NCBI GenBank assembly: GCA_902778455.1
Contig: CACYXR010000009.1
Span: 91,757 to 155,756, forward strand
Source: an uncultured Selenomonadaceae bacterium
GTDB lineage: Bacteria; Bacillota; Negativicutes; Selenomonadales; Selenomonadaceae
DNA: 64,000 bases
Reading direction: 5' to 3'
The notes below the pieces were generated by a model. That model ran no database searches, was not told where the DNA came from, and was given only the letters and a program-made list of their open reading frames with translations. The position numbers and the translations under genes were made by a program. The stretch's first letter is position 1. Each line of letters opens with the position of its first letter. Of the stretch, positions 8,652-16,947 are shown piece by piece.

Positions 8652-9134
8652 ATGAATGAAACCTTGCTTACACAGATTGAAGCGTATATAGAAGAAAATT
8701 ATTCTGAGCCAGTAAAATATTCTATCAACCTCAGTCATGAGACCTGGACTGACCGATTGAAGAATCGAATAGAATCCTTTGTTGACAACAAAAAAGAAGA
8801 TTCCTTTGCTGAACATCTATGGAAACTGATTCTAGAAAAAGGGAAAGACGATGTTGAGGTCTATAAGAAAGCGCATCTGGATCGGCGCCTGTTCTCGAAA
8901 ATCAGAACGGACAAGGGTTACAAGCCAAGCAAAAGTACTGCTGTGGCTTTGGCTATTGCATTGGAATTGGAGTACACAGAAACGCAAGATTTGTTGCAAC
9001 GCGCGGGCTATTACTTATCAGTGAGTTCGAAGGAAGATCTTATCATTCGATATTTTATCGAGCATCAACAATATGACATTTTTTTAATCAATGAAGTTCT
9101 GTATCACTACGGGTTCAAGCCGTTAAGGGATTGA
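8652..9134 (+). CDS. Helix-turn-helix-like protein, 160 aa
   Basis: N-terminal motif NETLLTQIEAYIEENYSEP, middle SFAEHLWKLILEKGKDDVEVYKKA, then LDRRLFSKIRTDKGYKPSKST and AVALAIALELEYTETQDLLQRAGY, which reads like an XRE-type helix-turn-helix with its following helices. The family is seen in Firmicute accessory DNA; I cannot name the function. GGGGGA is nine bases before ATG 8652; ATGs at 8631 and 8646 in frame are less well spaced. A shorter gene at 12185-12412 shares the N-terminal motif. Confidence 0.75.
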   Translation: MNETLLTQIEAYIEENYSEPVKYSINLSHETWTDRLKNRIESFVDNKKEDSFAEHLWKLILEKGKDDVEVYKKAHLDRRLFSKIRTDKGYKPSKSTAVALAIALELEYTETQDLLQRAGYYLSVSSKEDLIIRYFIEHQQYDIFLINEVLYHYGFKPLRD

Positions 9135-9207
9135 AAAAGCTACATTTGCTTCATATGTTTTTTCCATACTGCCACCTCTTATCTCAAGTGCTCGACATCC
9201 CCATCTT

Positions 9208-10122
9208 TTATTCGTCAGGTTCCCGCGTCCAGAGTAGTTTACAACTTGCCAATCGACGGTCTCGATCTGGGGATTGAGTTCCCTTTTGTACGTTTTCGGG
9301 ACTATCTCCCGACTGTTTCAGTTGCTCCTGATTCCATGGATACCAGAACACAGGATGGAACCACTCCTTATTTCTGCTGAGTAATATTTCATTAATCCGT
9401 CCTTCATCATCGGTCTTAAATAAAACATACATAACAATATCATGCGGCTTTTCATAATAGCCTAATTCCAGAAACCACTCATTGTACCCTTGTTCTTGTA
9501 ATTCCCGGTTATCGTAGTCAATTCTGTATAAATAATTTCCGTTTTCCTTCTGATCATAACTCCTATCCAATAGTTTGTATTTCAATACTTTCAGCACTTC
9601 TTCGCGCCCAGAATATACCTTCGGATTGAAATCAGACTTCAGAATACACAAACTGCTGAGATTCTCCGCTAAATAATTAAATCTAAGCTCGTCCGACCAT
9701 ACCGTGAATACATTGCCGATATAATATGCCAACCTTCTGCTTTCCATCCATTGTATGATTTTATCCACTTCAGTATAGTATTGCTTTTTTTCAAAGGCAA
9801 ACAGTACATCCGGATCTCTATATTCACAATTCTGGATGAAATCATACCAAATAACAAAATGCTCTGTTTCATCGATATGAACTTCTGTGTCACAGCACCC
9901 CACACATCCGCAGCAACACACACGTATATTGACTGGCTCGTCTTTTAGGGCATATACTCTCATCAAGCTTGTATATAACTCAGACGGCCACAAAGGCAAG
10001 CTACAAGAAATGATATCACTAAGTTCTTTACCATCAATATAGATTTCAACTACATCCGTAGGTTCCTTATCTGGACCAAAAGTATGAGCCGAAAGCTTAA
10101 AACCGATTATGTTGACCTTCAT
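9208..10122 (-). CDS. Hypothetical protein with cysteine cluster, 304 aa
   Basis: Soluble, no signal peptide. Residues about 68-77 read CCCGCVGCCD and are followed by a Thr/Glu/His stretch and FVIWYDF; this Cys-rich knuckle followed by a VxW-x-DF strand recurs in uncharacterised bacterial proteins and may bind a metal. The rest is aromatic and acidic (LFAFEKKQYYTEVDKIIQWM, WFHPVFWYPWNQEQ). GAGAGG precedes the ATG. It lies in the accessory island and could be an immunity-type protein, but nothing in the sequence proves this. Confidence 0.7.
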   Translation of the reverse strand: MKVNIIGFKLSAHTFGPDKEPTDVVEIYIDGKELSDIISCSLPLWPSELYTSLMRVYALKDEPVNIRVCCCGCVGCCDTEVHIDETEHFVIWYDFIQNCEYRDPDVLFAFEKKQYYTEVDKIIQWMESRRLAYYIGNVFTVWSDELRFNYLAENLSSLCILKSDFNPKVYSGREEVLKVLKYKLLDRSYDQKENGNYLYRIDYDNRELQEQGYNEWFLELGYYEKPHDIVMYVLFKTDDEGRINEILLSRNKEWFHPVFWYPWNQEQLKQSGDSPENVQKGTQSPDRDRRLASCKLLWTREPDE

Positions 10123-10234
10123 GAAAAACCACCTCTCCAGAGATATCAGTCTTTCTCCTACTCATAGTTCTTGAACTAATCCTCACTCGCATCCGTATTT
10201 TTAATTCTATGGATATACTCGTCCTTCTCACATT

Positions 10235-10648
10235 TCACCCATCTCCTTCTTGCGACTTCGCATCTCTGTCCATTAAAAAATCCATATCCTCTTTACTCAG
10301 TTTCCAACAGTCACCTTCTAAAAGATTGCGCCAAGCGGCTTCCCTTTCCGAGTCTGTCTTTGCTTCTTGCAGATCGTACCATTTCTCCTCGGTCTTGGGA
10401 GCAATGTTGCAGCCTTTATTATCTTTTTCCTTAACCTCCGTAACGCTTGATTCTCCTTGGAACTCCTTATTCTCCTCGGACATACCGCTATTCTCCTTTA
10501 ATGCGATTTTCCCAGCTTCATCTGCCAGCCTCTCCGCTTCTTCCCTGCTGATACCTGGAAGGAATTTTGGCGTCAGTCGAATATGCTCTTCCCTGTCCTT
10601 TGTCGTAATCCACCGGAAAAATTCATCTTTCTCTGATTCGCTCATCAT
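10235..10648 (-). CDS. Small acidic hypothetical protein, paralog family member 1
   Basis: About 137 aa, charged, no membrane segment. The N-terminal FFRWITTKDREEHI and FLPGISREEAERLADEAG match, in order, the neighbouring small genes at 10707 and 10834; a second part has LQEAKT, also found at 11825. AGGAGGTG sits eight bases before ATG 10648 (a TTG at 10654 is too close). First of six small minus-strand genes, each with its own ribosome site. Function unknown. Confidence 0.65.
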   Translation of the reverse strand: MMSESEKDEFFRWITTKDREEHIRLTPKFLPGISREEAERLADEAGKIALKENSGMSEENKEFQGESSVTEVKEKDNKGCNIAPKTEEKWYDLQEAKTDSEREAAWRNLLEGDCWKLSKEDMDFLMDRDAKSQEGDG

Positions 10649-10706
10649 TTTCAAAGCACCTCCTTGTCTTTAAAACTCTATAGAATGTGAGCCCTCCATT
10701 AGCTTA

Positions 10707-10868
10707 TTATTTATCCTCATTGATTGACCCGAGCACTCTGTCTGTTACTTCTTCTGCTTCTTCTCTCGTCATTTCTGGCGATAACTGCATAACTAAATTT
10801 ATTGCTTCTTCTCTGTCTGTAGTGCTTACCAGCCTACACATCAAATCCAGCTCTTGTTCTTTCGTCAT
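10707..10868 (-). CDS. Small acidic hypothetical protein, paralog family member 2 (53 aa)
   Basis: Reads MTKEQELDLMCRLVSTTDRE, then EAINLVMQLSPEMTREEAEE and a short tail. The spaced motif TTDREEAI...LSPEMTREEAEE parallels TTKDREEHI...LPGISREEAER of the 10235 gene, which is the main reason to believe it. It overlaps the end of the 10834 gene by 35 bp. Confidence 0.5.
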   Translation of the reverse strand: MTKEQELDLMCRLVSTTDREEAINLVMQLSPEMTREEAEEVTDRVLGSINEDK

Positions 10869-11025
10869 TGTCCCCGTTCACGCTCTCCTTGTATGATTTC
10901 TCGAATTCCTGTATTAGAAACTCCGTCGTTGTTTTTGGGAAAAGTTTCTTCCCAATTTCCACAAACTCCTGAAGGTCATCCGTCATAGCCCACTTGAAAA
11001 TTAAACCACTTTTCGATTCGTTCAT
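10834..11025 (-). CDS. Small hypothetical protein, paralog family member 3 (63 aa)
   Basis: MNESKSGLIFKWAMTDDLQE aligns with the start of the 10235 protein (SESEKDEFFRWITTKDREE), and LFPKTTTEFLIQEFEK with its next helix. AAGGGG precedes the ATG. Function unknown. Confidence 0.55.
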   Translation of the reverse strand: MNESKSGLIFKWAMTDDLQEFVEIGKKLFPKTTTEFLIQEFEKSYKESVNGDNDERTRAGFDV

Positions 11026-11076
11026 TTATTTTCCCCTTCTTGTATCTCAGCGATGCTAGAAGCTGAGCGCAGTTTT

Positions 11077-11355
11077 TTATTCAACTCTCTTTCTTGCTGT
11101 GGTGACAATTCTTTTTTCTCGCCCATACGGGCAGTCCTCCTCCGCTTCTTTGATAGATATTTCCGCCGATCGGTTCAAGGCTTCCTCTGTCGGGATCGTC
11201 AAGTCTAATATTACATCTAACGCCGCTTGTGATACTTCCTTGCTTTCCTTGCGCTTCTTCTCTACCCATTCTATCCACTCGTCCGCCGTCATTTTTCCTG
11301 ACGCTAACATTCTCATTTCTTCCTCAGTGATTCCGTTTTCTATATTTCCTGACAT
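11077..11355 (-). CDS. Small acidic hypothetical protein, family B member 1 (92 aa)
   Basis: Contains TEEEMRMLASGKMTADEWIE followed by WVEKKRKE, which is clearly related to the segment of the next gene upstream (TPEEMLEILSGEVSPEEMIR then RWEKEAEKE). AAGGGGCGG lies before the ATG. No signal peptide. Function unknown. Confidence 0.6.
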   Translation of the reverse strand: MSGNIENGITEEEMRMLASGKMTADEWIEWVEKKRKESKEVSQAALDVILDLTIPTEEALNRSAEISIKEAEEDCPYGREKRIVTTARKRVE

Positions 11356-11423
11356 TACTGCCGCCCCTTTCTTTCGTTCCAGTTTAACAATGCACCTAAA
11401 AAATGCATGCGGTCAGCCTATTG

Positions 11424-11597
11424 TCAATTTCCGTTCTCCTTTTCAGCCTCCTTCTCCCAACGTCTGATCATTTCCTCCGGTGATACTTCCCCTGATAGAA
11501 TTTCCAACATTTCCTCTGGCGTTAAAACGCTTCCTTTTTCGTCTTTCACTTTCTTCGGCTCGTTCTGATCTTCCGGTATAGGCTTTTTCTTTTTCAT
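11424..11597 (-). CDS. Small hypothetical protein, family B member 2 (57 aa)
   Basis: Lys-rich start (MKKKKPIPEDQNEP) and a C-terminal helix TPEEMLEILSGEVSPEEMIR paralogous to the 11077 protein. CAGGAGGA stands nine bases before ATG 11597; the frame is open up to 11675 but that start lacks a ribosome site. Confidence 0.55.
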   Translation of the reverse strand: MKKKKPIPEDQNEPKKVKDEKGSVLTPEEMLEILSGEVSPEEMIRRWEKEAEKENGN

Positions 11598-11664
11598 CTT
11601 TCCATTCCTCCTGATGTAATCTCTGGACAAATCTGTACCCCTATATTTCTGATTCGCTGCTGAT

Positions 11665-11814
11665 TTAGTTGTCATCCTCGTCCATTTCTTCTTCCTCGAG
11701 TTTTTCAGCGAAGTGCATTTCAGGCATCAAGGCGTCAAGCCATTCAACAAACTGTTCCCACGAGGAGGATATGCATTGGAACCATATATAGTTCGAGTCT
11801 TTTTCCATCTTCAT
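11665..11814 (-). CDS. Small acidic hypothetical protein (49 aa)
   Basis: MKMEKDSNYIWFQCISSSWE, then QFVEWLDALMPEMHF and a Glu/Asp tail. GAGGGG is six bases before the ATG and the frame is clean between its two neighbours (11597 and 11825), which fills the spacing of the gene row. Not recognised. Confidence 0.5.
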   Translation of the reverse strand: MKMEKDSNYIWFQCISSSWEQFVEWLDALMPEMHFAEKLEEEEMDEDDN

Positions 11815-11824
11815 CCATCGCCCC

Positions 11825-12178
11825 TCAAAGCGGTTTTTCTTTCATATCGCGTTGCAACCTTTCCATTTCTTCGTCAATCTTGTATGCCTCATCCCAACGG
11901 GCGTCCTCTTGTTGCGGATCGTCACAAAGAACCGCTTTAATAAGCGTGTCTGCATATTGTTCTTCCAAGTGAATCATCAACTCATCACAACTCATTTCGC
12001 TTTTCTGTTGTTTGAAATCATCCGTTTCCTCCGTTAAATCAGGAAGGTTCCAGAATTTCGGAGCCTCTTTGATATCCTCCTCCGTCAAATCCGGGTCTGT
12101 TCTTAAAATTGCCTTGACCTCCTCGATGGTCTTCGCTTCTTGCAATTTCATTGCCCGCTCAAAAATTTTGTCGTCCAT
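11825..12178 (-). CDS. Small acidic hypothetical protein (117 aa)
   Basis: Acidic, Gln/Glu/Asp-rich. AMKLQEAKTIEEVKAILRTD then PDLTEEDIKEA echoes the T-x-EE...P-x-(L/M)T-x-EE layout of the 10235 and 10707 genes; LQEAKT is identical with one in the 10235 protein. AAGGAGG lies upstream of the ATG. Function unknown. Confidence 0.65.
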   Translation of the reverse strand: MDDKIFERAMKLQEAKTIEEVKAILRTDPDLTEEDIKEAPKFWNLPDLTEETDDFKQQKSEMSCDELMIHLEEQYADTLIKAVLCDDPQQEDARWDEAYKIDEEMERLQRDMKEKPL

Positions 12179-12184
12179 GAGAAA

Positions 12185-12412
12185 TCAATCCTCCTTCCAC
12201 TGACTTCTCTCATTTTCCGTCCTTCGTAGGCTGCTGTCGCCTCGAAGATGTATTTTTCTTCTAATTCCCAAGTTTTCGCCATCCGTTCTTCTTTGTTGTC
12301 CATCATCAAATGTCTTCTCAATTCGTGAACTCATTGGGTGGTCTATTCGTTGAGGCTCGATGTAGTTGTCATTGAGATATTTCTCTATCTTTGCCAGTAG
12401 TTCCTTATCCAT
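12185..12412 (-). CDS. Short protein sharing the N-terminus of the HTH-like family; possibly truncated
   Basis: MDKELLAKIEKYLNDNYIEP corresponds to NETLLTQIEAYIEENYSEP of the 8652 gene. After about residue 35 the sequence (DGQQRRTDGEN..., GDSSLRRTENERSQW) becomes Arg-rich and unlike its relative, while another frame over the same DNA reads a more protein-like MAKTWELEEKYIFEATAAYE. A frameshift or recombination is therefore likely. GTGGAGA precedes ATG 12412. Confidence 0.45.
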   Translation of the reverse strand: MDKELLAKIEKYLNDNYIEPQRIDHPMSSRIEKTFDDGQQRRTDGENLGIRRKIHLRGDSSLRRTENERSQWKED

Positions 12413-12492
12413 AAATCTCCACCTCTGAACTAAAACTTCCATATCACTGCTTTAGTCAGATTATATACGAACGAAAAACAAAAAAGGTCGCT

Positions 12493-13116
12493 TTGAAAGC
12501 GACAAATGAAATAAGCAAAGCATGGCTGGACGTTCGCGCCTTCGGACAGTTGTTTGCGTTCAAGGGAGGAAAAGGGAGCGATGACGAGGGCAATACGGAC
12601 GGCGTTTCCATCGGAGTCAGAGGACCGGTCTCCGTCCATACGGCGGTCAGCGTCGATCCAATCAATGCTTCCAGTATGCAGATTACCAAGAGCGTAAACG
12701 GCGAGCCTACCAAAGACGGAAAGAAAAGCAGCGATACGATGGGAATGAAGCATCGCGTGGATTTCGGCGTATATAAGATGCAGGGCAGTATCAACGTACA
12801 GTTAGCCGAAAAGACCGGCCTCAGCGAGGAAGACGCAGAGCATATCAAGAACGCCTTGGTCACTTTGTTTGAAAACGACGTATCGTCCGCACGGCCGGAA
12901 GGAAGCGTGGAAATGACAGAGTTTTATTGGATCGTGCATCCGAACAAGTCGGGAAAAGTTGCGTCGGCAAAAATCCATCGCAGTGTAAAAGCCCAAAAGA
13001 AAGAAGGGGTATCTCGTGCGCGGGAATTGGCGGACTATAACTTCGACGACAGCGAATTGAAAAGCATCGATGGCCTGAAGATTGAGCATTATCGCGAGGG
13101 TGAATTGGTTTCGTGA
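12493..13116 (+). pseudogene. cas7: Type I-C Cas7 (Csd2), 5'-truncated
   Basis: 207 codons matching the C-terminal two thirds of Csd2/Cas7c, the backbone subunit of type I-C Cascade: WLDVRAFGQLFAFKG, VRGPVSVHTAVSVDP, QITKSVNGE, SSDTMGMKHRVDFGVYKMQG, LFENDVSSARPEGS, and ASAKIHRS. Intact family members have about 285 aa; the first 80 or so residues are missing and the frame begins with TTG in unrelated DNA. No other cas gene is present. A lone CRISPR repeat follows 52 bp downstream. Confidence 0.85.
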
Positions 13117-13167
13117 GATTGACAATATGCACGGAAAGGTTGAATGACAAGGGGTCTTTTTGCCCCC

Positions 13168-13200
13168 GTCGCCCTCCGCATGGAGGGCGTGGATTGAAAT
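13168..13200 (+). CRISPR. Solitary type I-C CRISPR repeat (33 nt), remnant
   Basis: GTCGCCCTCCGCATGGAGGG followed by CGTGGATTGAAAT has the form of type I-C repeats, with a 7-bp hairpin GCCCTCC/GGAGGGC (13171-13188) and the usual GTGGATTGAAA-C end (here T). It is preceded by a G-rich/C-rich leader-like stretch after cas7. There is no second repeat or spacer: recombinase coding sequence begins at the next base. Confidence 0.85.
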
Positions 13201-13995
13201 ATCAGCTTCCTGATTGTCGAGAATACGCACGAAGCCATCATTGACAAAGACACGTTTGACATTGTTCAGCGCATCCGAGACGGAAGACGGCGGTTGACTC
13301 CCCTTGGAGAGCCGAATATGCTTTCGGGTATGCTGTACTGCGAGGATTGCTGCAAGAAACTGTACCAAGTTCGGACGAGATGCCTCAAACCCGGCCACGA
13401 ATATTTTGTCTGTTCGTCATATCGTATGAAGCGGCGCGGATGCACGGCGCATTCGATTCGCAACGTGGTAATCGAGAAAATCCTGCTGAAAGAGATTCAA
13501 AGGATTGTCTCTTATACGCGCACGAAAGAGAAAGAGTTCGTTGAGCTGGTCATGAACAAGTCCAAGGCGGAACTGGCCAAGGCCTTGCGCGAATCCAGAA
13601 AAGAGCTTGACAAAGCCCAAGAGCGGCTAAAGAAGATAGACGCTATCTTCAAGAAGCTTTACGAAGACAACGCGGACGGCAAACTCAGCGATGAACAGTT
13701 TGCTAAAATGTTAGCGAGCTATGAGTCGGAACAGGATGAATTGAAAAGCCGTTCGGAGGAACTCAAAGCGGTCATTGCGCAGAACAACGCCAGCGCGGAG
13801 GACGCCAATCGGTTCATTTCCAAAGTGCGGAAGCACAACGACATTAAGGAACTCAGCGCTGGGTTGATCCGTGAGTTTGTGGAAAAGATTTACGTATCTG
13901 AGAAGCAAGTAGTTGACGGTAAAAAGGTGCAAAAAATAAGAATCCTGTGGAACTTTATCGGAGAATTCACTCCACCCACAGGATTCAAGGGTTAA
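13201..13995 (+). pseudogene. Large serine recombinase, C-terminal fragment
   Basis: The frame is open from the end of the CRISPR repeat: ISFLIVENTHEAIIDKDTFD, then IVQRIRDGRRR, MLSGMLYCEDCCKKLY, HEYFVCSSYRMKRRGC (zinc ribbon), a long coiled coil (KALRESRKELDKAQERLKKI) and a C-terminal basic end. This is the recombinase plus zinc-ribbon/coiled-coil half of large serine recombinases of conjugative or transposable elements. The catalytic resolvase domain (about 250 residues) is absent, so it is inactive. No partner element ends are visible. Confidence 0.85.
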
Positions 13996-14050
13996 AAATG
14001 ATCTTTATTGCGCATTGACTACGGCGGGGTTTTCTGTTGGAAGGAATTCC

Positions 14051-16927
14051 TTATGCGCAGTCGTGAGCCTCGATAAACTCGACGTATTTCTCCTTCGGCA
14101 TCGGGCGGGAGAACAGGAAGCCCTGACCGTAGGTGCAGCCGTTTTCCAGCAGCAGGCGCTCCTGCTCCTCGGTCTCGACGCCCTCACAGAGCACCAGCAT
14201 ATCAAGACTGGCGCCGAAATTCACCACGTTTTTGAGGATCATCAGACCACGGTCGGATTTCTCGGAAGCCAGCAGCATGCTCCTGTCGATTTTCATCACA
14301 TCCATCGGCAGATGCTGCAGCATGGCGATGGACGAATAGCCGGTGCAGAAATCGTCCATGGCGATGATGTACCCCATGTCCCGGAGCGCCGCGACAATCG
14401 ACGCCGCGCTGGTAGACTCCTCCTTCGTGTCGTAGTCGATGAAAGCGGTCTCGGTCAGCTCCAGCTCGACCGCGTTGTCAGGCAGGCCGGAGGACTCCTT
14501 GAGCTCGCGCATGCGCTCGACAAACCCCGCCTCGCGCATGTGCAGCCCGGACAGGTTCACCGCGATGGGAACCAGTTTCCCGCTCTCCTCCAAAAATTTC
14601 TGCTGCAGCTTGCAGACCTGCTCCAGCATATAGTAGTCGAAAGAAATAATAAAGCCGTTCTTCTCAAAGAGGTCGATAAACTTGAAGGGCATCAGGAAGC
14701 CAAGCTCCGGGCTTTGCCAGCGAACCAGCGCCTCGGCGCCGATGATTTTATGGGTGCGGAGGTCGTATTTCGGCTGGAGCCAAACCTCGAACTCCTCGTT
14801 TTCCAGCGCCTTGCCCATCAGGGATTCGATTTTCTTTTCCTGCACCCGCCGTTTTTGCAGTTCCTCATCGTAGACGCCGATGATTTCCCCATGCTGCACG
14901 GCCTCGTTCCGCGCCACGTCGGCATGCGCCATCATGTGACGCAAATCCACGGGAATCTCCGTCGGGAGGTCACAGAGACCGGCCCTGTAGCTCATGCGGA
15001 CATCCGCGTTCTCGCCCTCGAACTCGGAAACCTCCGCCATCAGCTTTTCCGTCGCTTCCTTGGAGGTTATGCCTTCCACCTTCCGGCAGACCAGGAACAT
15101 TTCCGAAAGCTCCGAGCTGATGCCGTCGTAAAGAATCCAGTCGTTCTTCGCCTTCATTTCCCCGATCAGCTTCCGGATTCCTGCGTACAGGACTTCCGGG
15201 TCGTAAGCGGCCCTCAAAAGGTCGAAGCGGTAGACGCTGAGGTTCATCACAAACAGCGCGCCAGCCAGCAAATCTTCTTTATGGCGTTTCCGGATCAGGT
15301 CCGGCGCGAATTGTTCCAGCCAGCTTATGGTGTGCGTGCCGGTCAGGGGATTCCGATAGGCCGCGTCGAAAAGCTGCAGCGAGGATTTTTCGCGGATCCG
15401 GCCGATATAGGCCAGCACGCCGATGGCGATCGCGGCGGCTGCCAGCACCGCGCCGACAACCCCCAACGGATTCTCGTAAATAAAGGTCTTCCAGTTTTGC
15501 TCCGGCGTTGTCTGCGTCATATATTTCTGCACAATCTGCTGGATTCTCGCTTCACCGATATGGGCAATTTCCTTGTTGATGATGCTGAGCAGCAGCGGGT
15601 CGGCCTGCTCGCTGACGGCCATCGCCATGTGGGAACGGGCGACGCCCTGTCCGCTGGTATAGAGGTCGTTGTAATTGGCAAGCTCCTGCTGGACCGTGAA
15701 GGATTTCGCGAAAAGCACGTCCGCTTTCCTTCGGCTCACTGCTTCGTAACAGTCCGAAAAGGTTTCGCACCAGAGAATCTTATCGGGGGGGAAGTTTTTC
15801 GAGACGTAATTCTGAATAAAGAAATGATTGCGGGGGCAAGCCACCTTCGGCGAGTCGGGGATTTCCCCGTATCGGCGCATAACCGGCACATATTCAAAAT
15901 CCAAATACGGGGTCGTGATATTCGCCTTGTGCTCATCGGCCCGGTTGTAGTTCGCGTTGAAATGGGTCGCGACGTCGATTTTTCCCTCGCCCAGGAGCCA
16001 CATCATTTCCGTGTTGTTCTTTGTCTTTTGCAGCTCGAAGCGGACGCCCAGATCGGTCTCTGCAATGTCCAATATGTCCCGGATAACCCCCTTGGCCTCG
16101 TCGCCCTCGAAATAGGTCAGCGGCGGCTGGTGACCGGAGGTGGCCGCGAGGATGACCGGATGGGCGCGCAGATATTCCCGTTCCTCACCGCTCAGCACCA
16201 GCGGGACGCCGCCCGTATGATGCAGGGAAACGGCCCGGAAATTCGGGTCGATCAGCAGCGTCTTCTGGATGCCCGACTCGAGAACCTGCTTGACGTCCGT
16301 CCTGCCCTTCCGCACGGCAAGAAGGATATTGGCCGGAAACAGGATCCGCTCCACGGGCACCGCTTCGTCAAACACGAAATCGCTGGTGATATAGCCGCCG
16401 ATATACCCATACCGGAAATCCTTGTGCAGCGAATCCAAGTCGTCATAAGGCACAAGCTCGAATTCGCCGAGAGCGCCCAGCGCGGTTTCTTCGGGATGGC
16501 TTTGGAAATAATCGACCATCACGCCGTAAAGCGGCGTGTAATAGCCGACACGGAGCGGTCCGCTCTGCGTCGTACCGTAAGGGTGTGAAAGATAGACGGG
16601 AGTCGCGGCGATATACCGCCCCACGAAGTCCATCGTCTCCGTCCCGTTGGTCAGGCGCGTCACAACCCCCGCGAACACATCGATTTCCCCTTCAGCCAGC
16701 GCGCGCTCCGCGTCCCCCGGCGCGATTTCATGGTAAGACGTGTTGTATTCCGTATAGGCCATGGCCTTCTCGATATTCTCGTAAATCGCCCCGGAATAAT
16801 CGCCGTTCGCGTCCTGCGTGAAATACTCCGGCGATTTCACATAGCCGACCTTCAGCAAGGGCTCTGCTTCACACGGGCTCGCGAAAAAGATCGCCGCCAG
16901 CAAAATGAGACACAACCGGCACAACAT
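14051..16927 (-). CDS. EAL-domain phosphodiesterase with two periplasmic substrate-binding domains
   Basis: 958 aa. A signal peptide (MLCRLCLILLAAIFFASPCE) leads to two tandem bacterial solute-binding (SBP_bac_3-like) domains, about 25-240 and 250-490. A membrane helix (NPLGVVGAVLAAAAIAIGVLAYI) follows, then a degenerate GGDEF domain (start NPLTGT; no GGDEF motif) and a C-terminal EAL domain. EAL motifs are intact: EALVRW, NLS, ELTET, DDFCTGYSS, KIDRSM, EGVET, GQGFLF, so c-di-GMP hydrolysis is likely. It lies 20 bp downstream of a diguanylate cyclase, forming an opposing pair that senses small molecules. Confidence 0.92.
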   Translation of the reverse strand: MLCRLCLILLAAIFFASPCEAEPLLKVGYVKSPEYFTQDANGDYSGAIYENIEKAMAYTEYNTSYHEIAPGDAERALAEGEIDVFAGVVTRLTNGTETMDFVGRYIAATPVYLSHPYGTTQSGPLRVGYYTPLYGVMVDYFQSHPEETALGALGEFELVPYDDLDSLHKDFRYGYIGGYITSDFVFDEAVPVERILFPANILLAVRKGRTDVKQVLESGIQKTLLIDPNFRAVSLHHTGGVPLVLSGEEREYLRAHPVILAATSGHQPPLTYFEGDEAKGVIRDILDIAETDLGVRFELQKTKNNTEMMWLLGEGKIDVATHFNANYNRADEHKANITTPYLDFEYVPVMRRYGEIPDSPKVACPRNHFFIQNYVSKNFPPDKILWCETFSDCYEAVSRRKADVLFAKSFTVQQELANYNDLYTSGQGVARSHMAMAVSEQADPLLLSIINKEIAHIGEARIQQIVQKYMTQTTPEQNWKTFIYENPLGVVGAVLAAAAIAIGVLAYIGRIREKSSLQLFDAAYRNPLTGTHTISWLEQFAPDLIRKRHKEDLLAGALFVMNLSVYRFDLLRAAYDPEVLYAGIRKLIGEMKAKNDWILYDGISSELSEMFLVCRKVEGITSKEATEKLMAEVSEFEGENADVRMSYRAGLCDLPTEIPVDLRHMMAHADVARNEAVQHGEIIGVYDEELQKRRVQEKKIESLMGKALENEEFEVWLQPKYDLRTHKIIGAEALVRWQSPELGFLMPFKFIDLFEKNGFIISFDYYMLEQVCKLQQKFLEESGKLVPIAVNLSGLHMREAGFVERMRELKESSGLPDNAVELELTETAFIDYDTKEESTSAASIVAALRDMGYIIAMDDFCTGYSSIAMLQHLPMDVMKIDRSMLLASEKSDRGLMILKNVVNFGASLDMLVLCEGVETEEQERLLLENGCTYGQGFLFSRPMPKEKYVEFIEAHDCA

Positions 16928-16947
16928 ACCCGCGTCCCCCCTTCTTT

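Noticed and set aside
6138..13995. Prophage or integrative element with attachment sites
   Set aside because: Apart from the recombinase tail there are no structural, integrase or replication genes, and no flanking direct repeat could be seen.
14015..16588. 857-codon plus-strand frame over the EAL gene
   Set aside because: Antisense shadow of the clear SBP-EAL protein; composition unlike any protein family.
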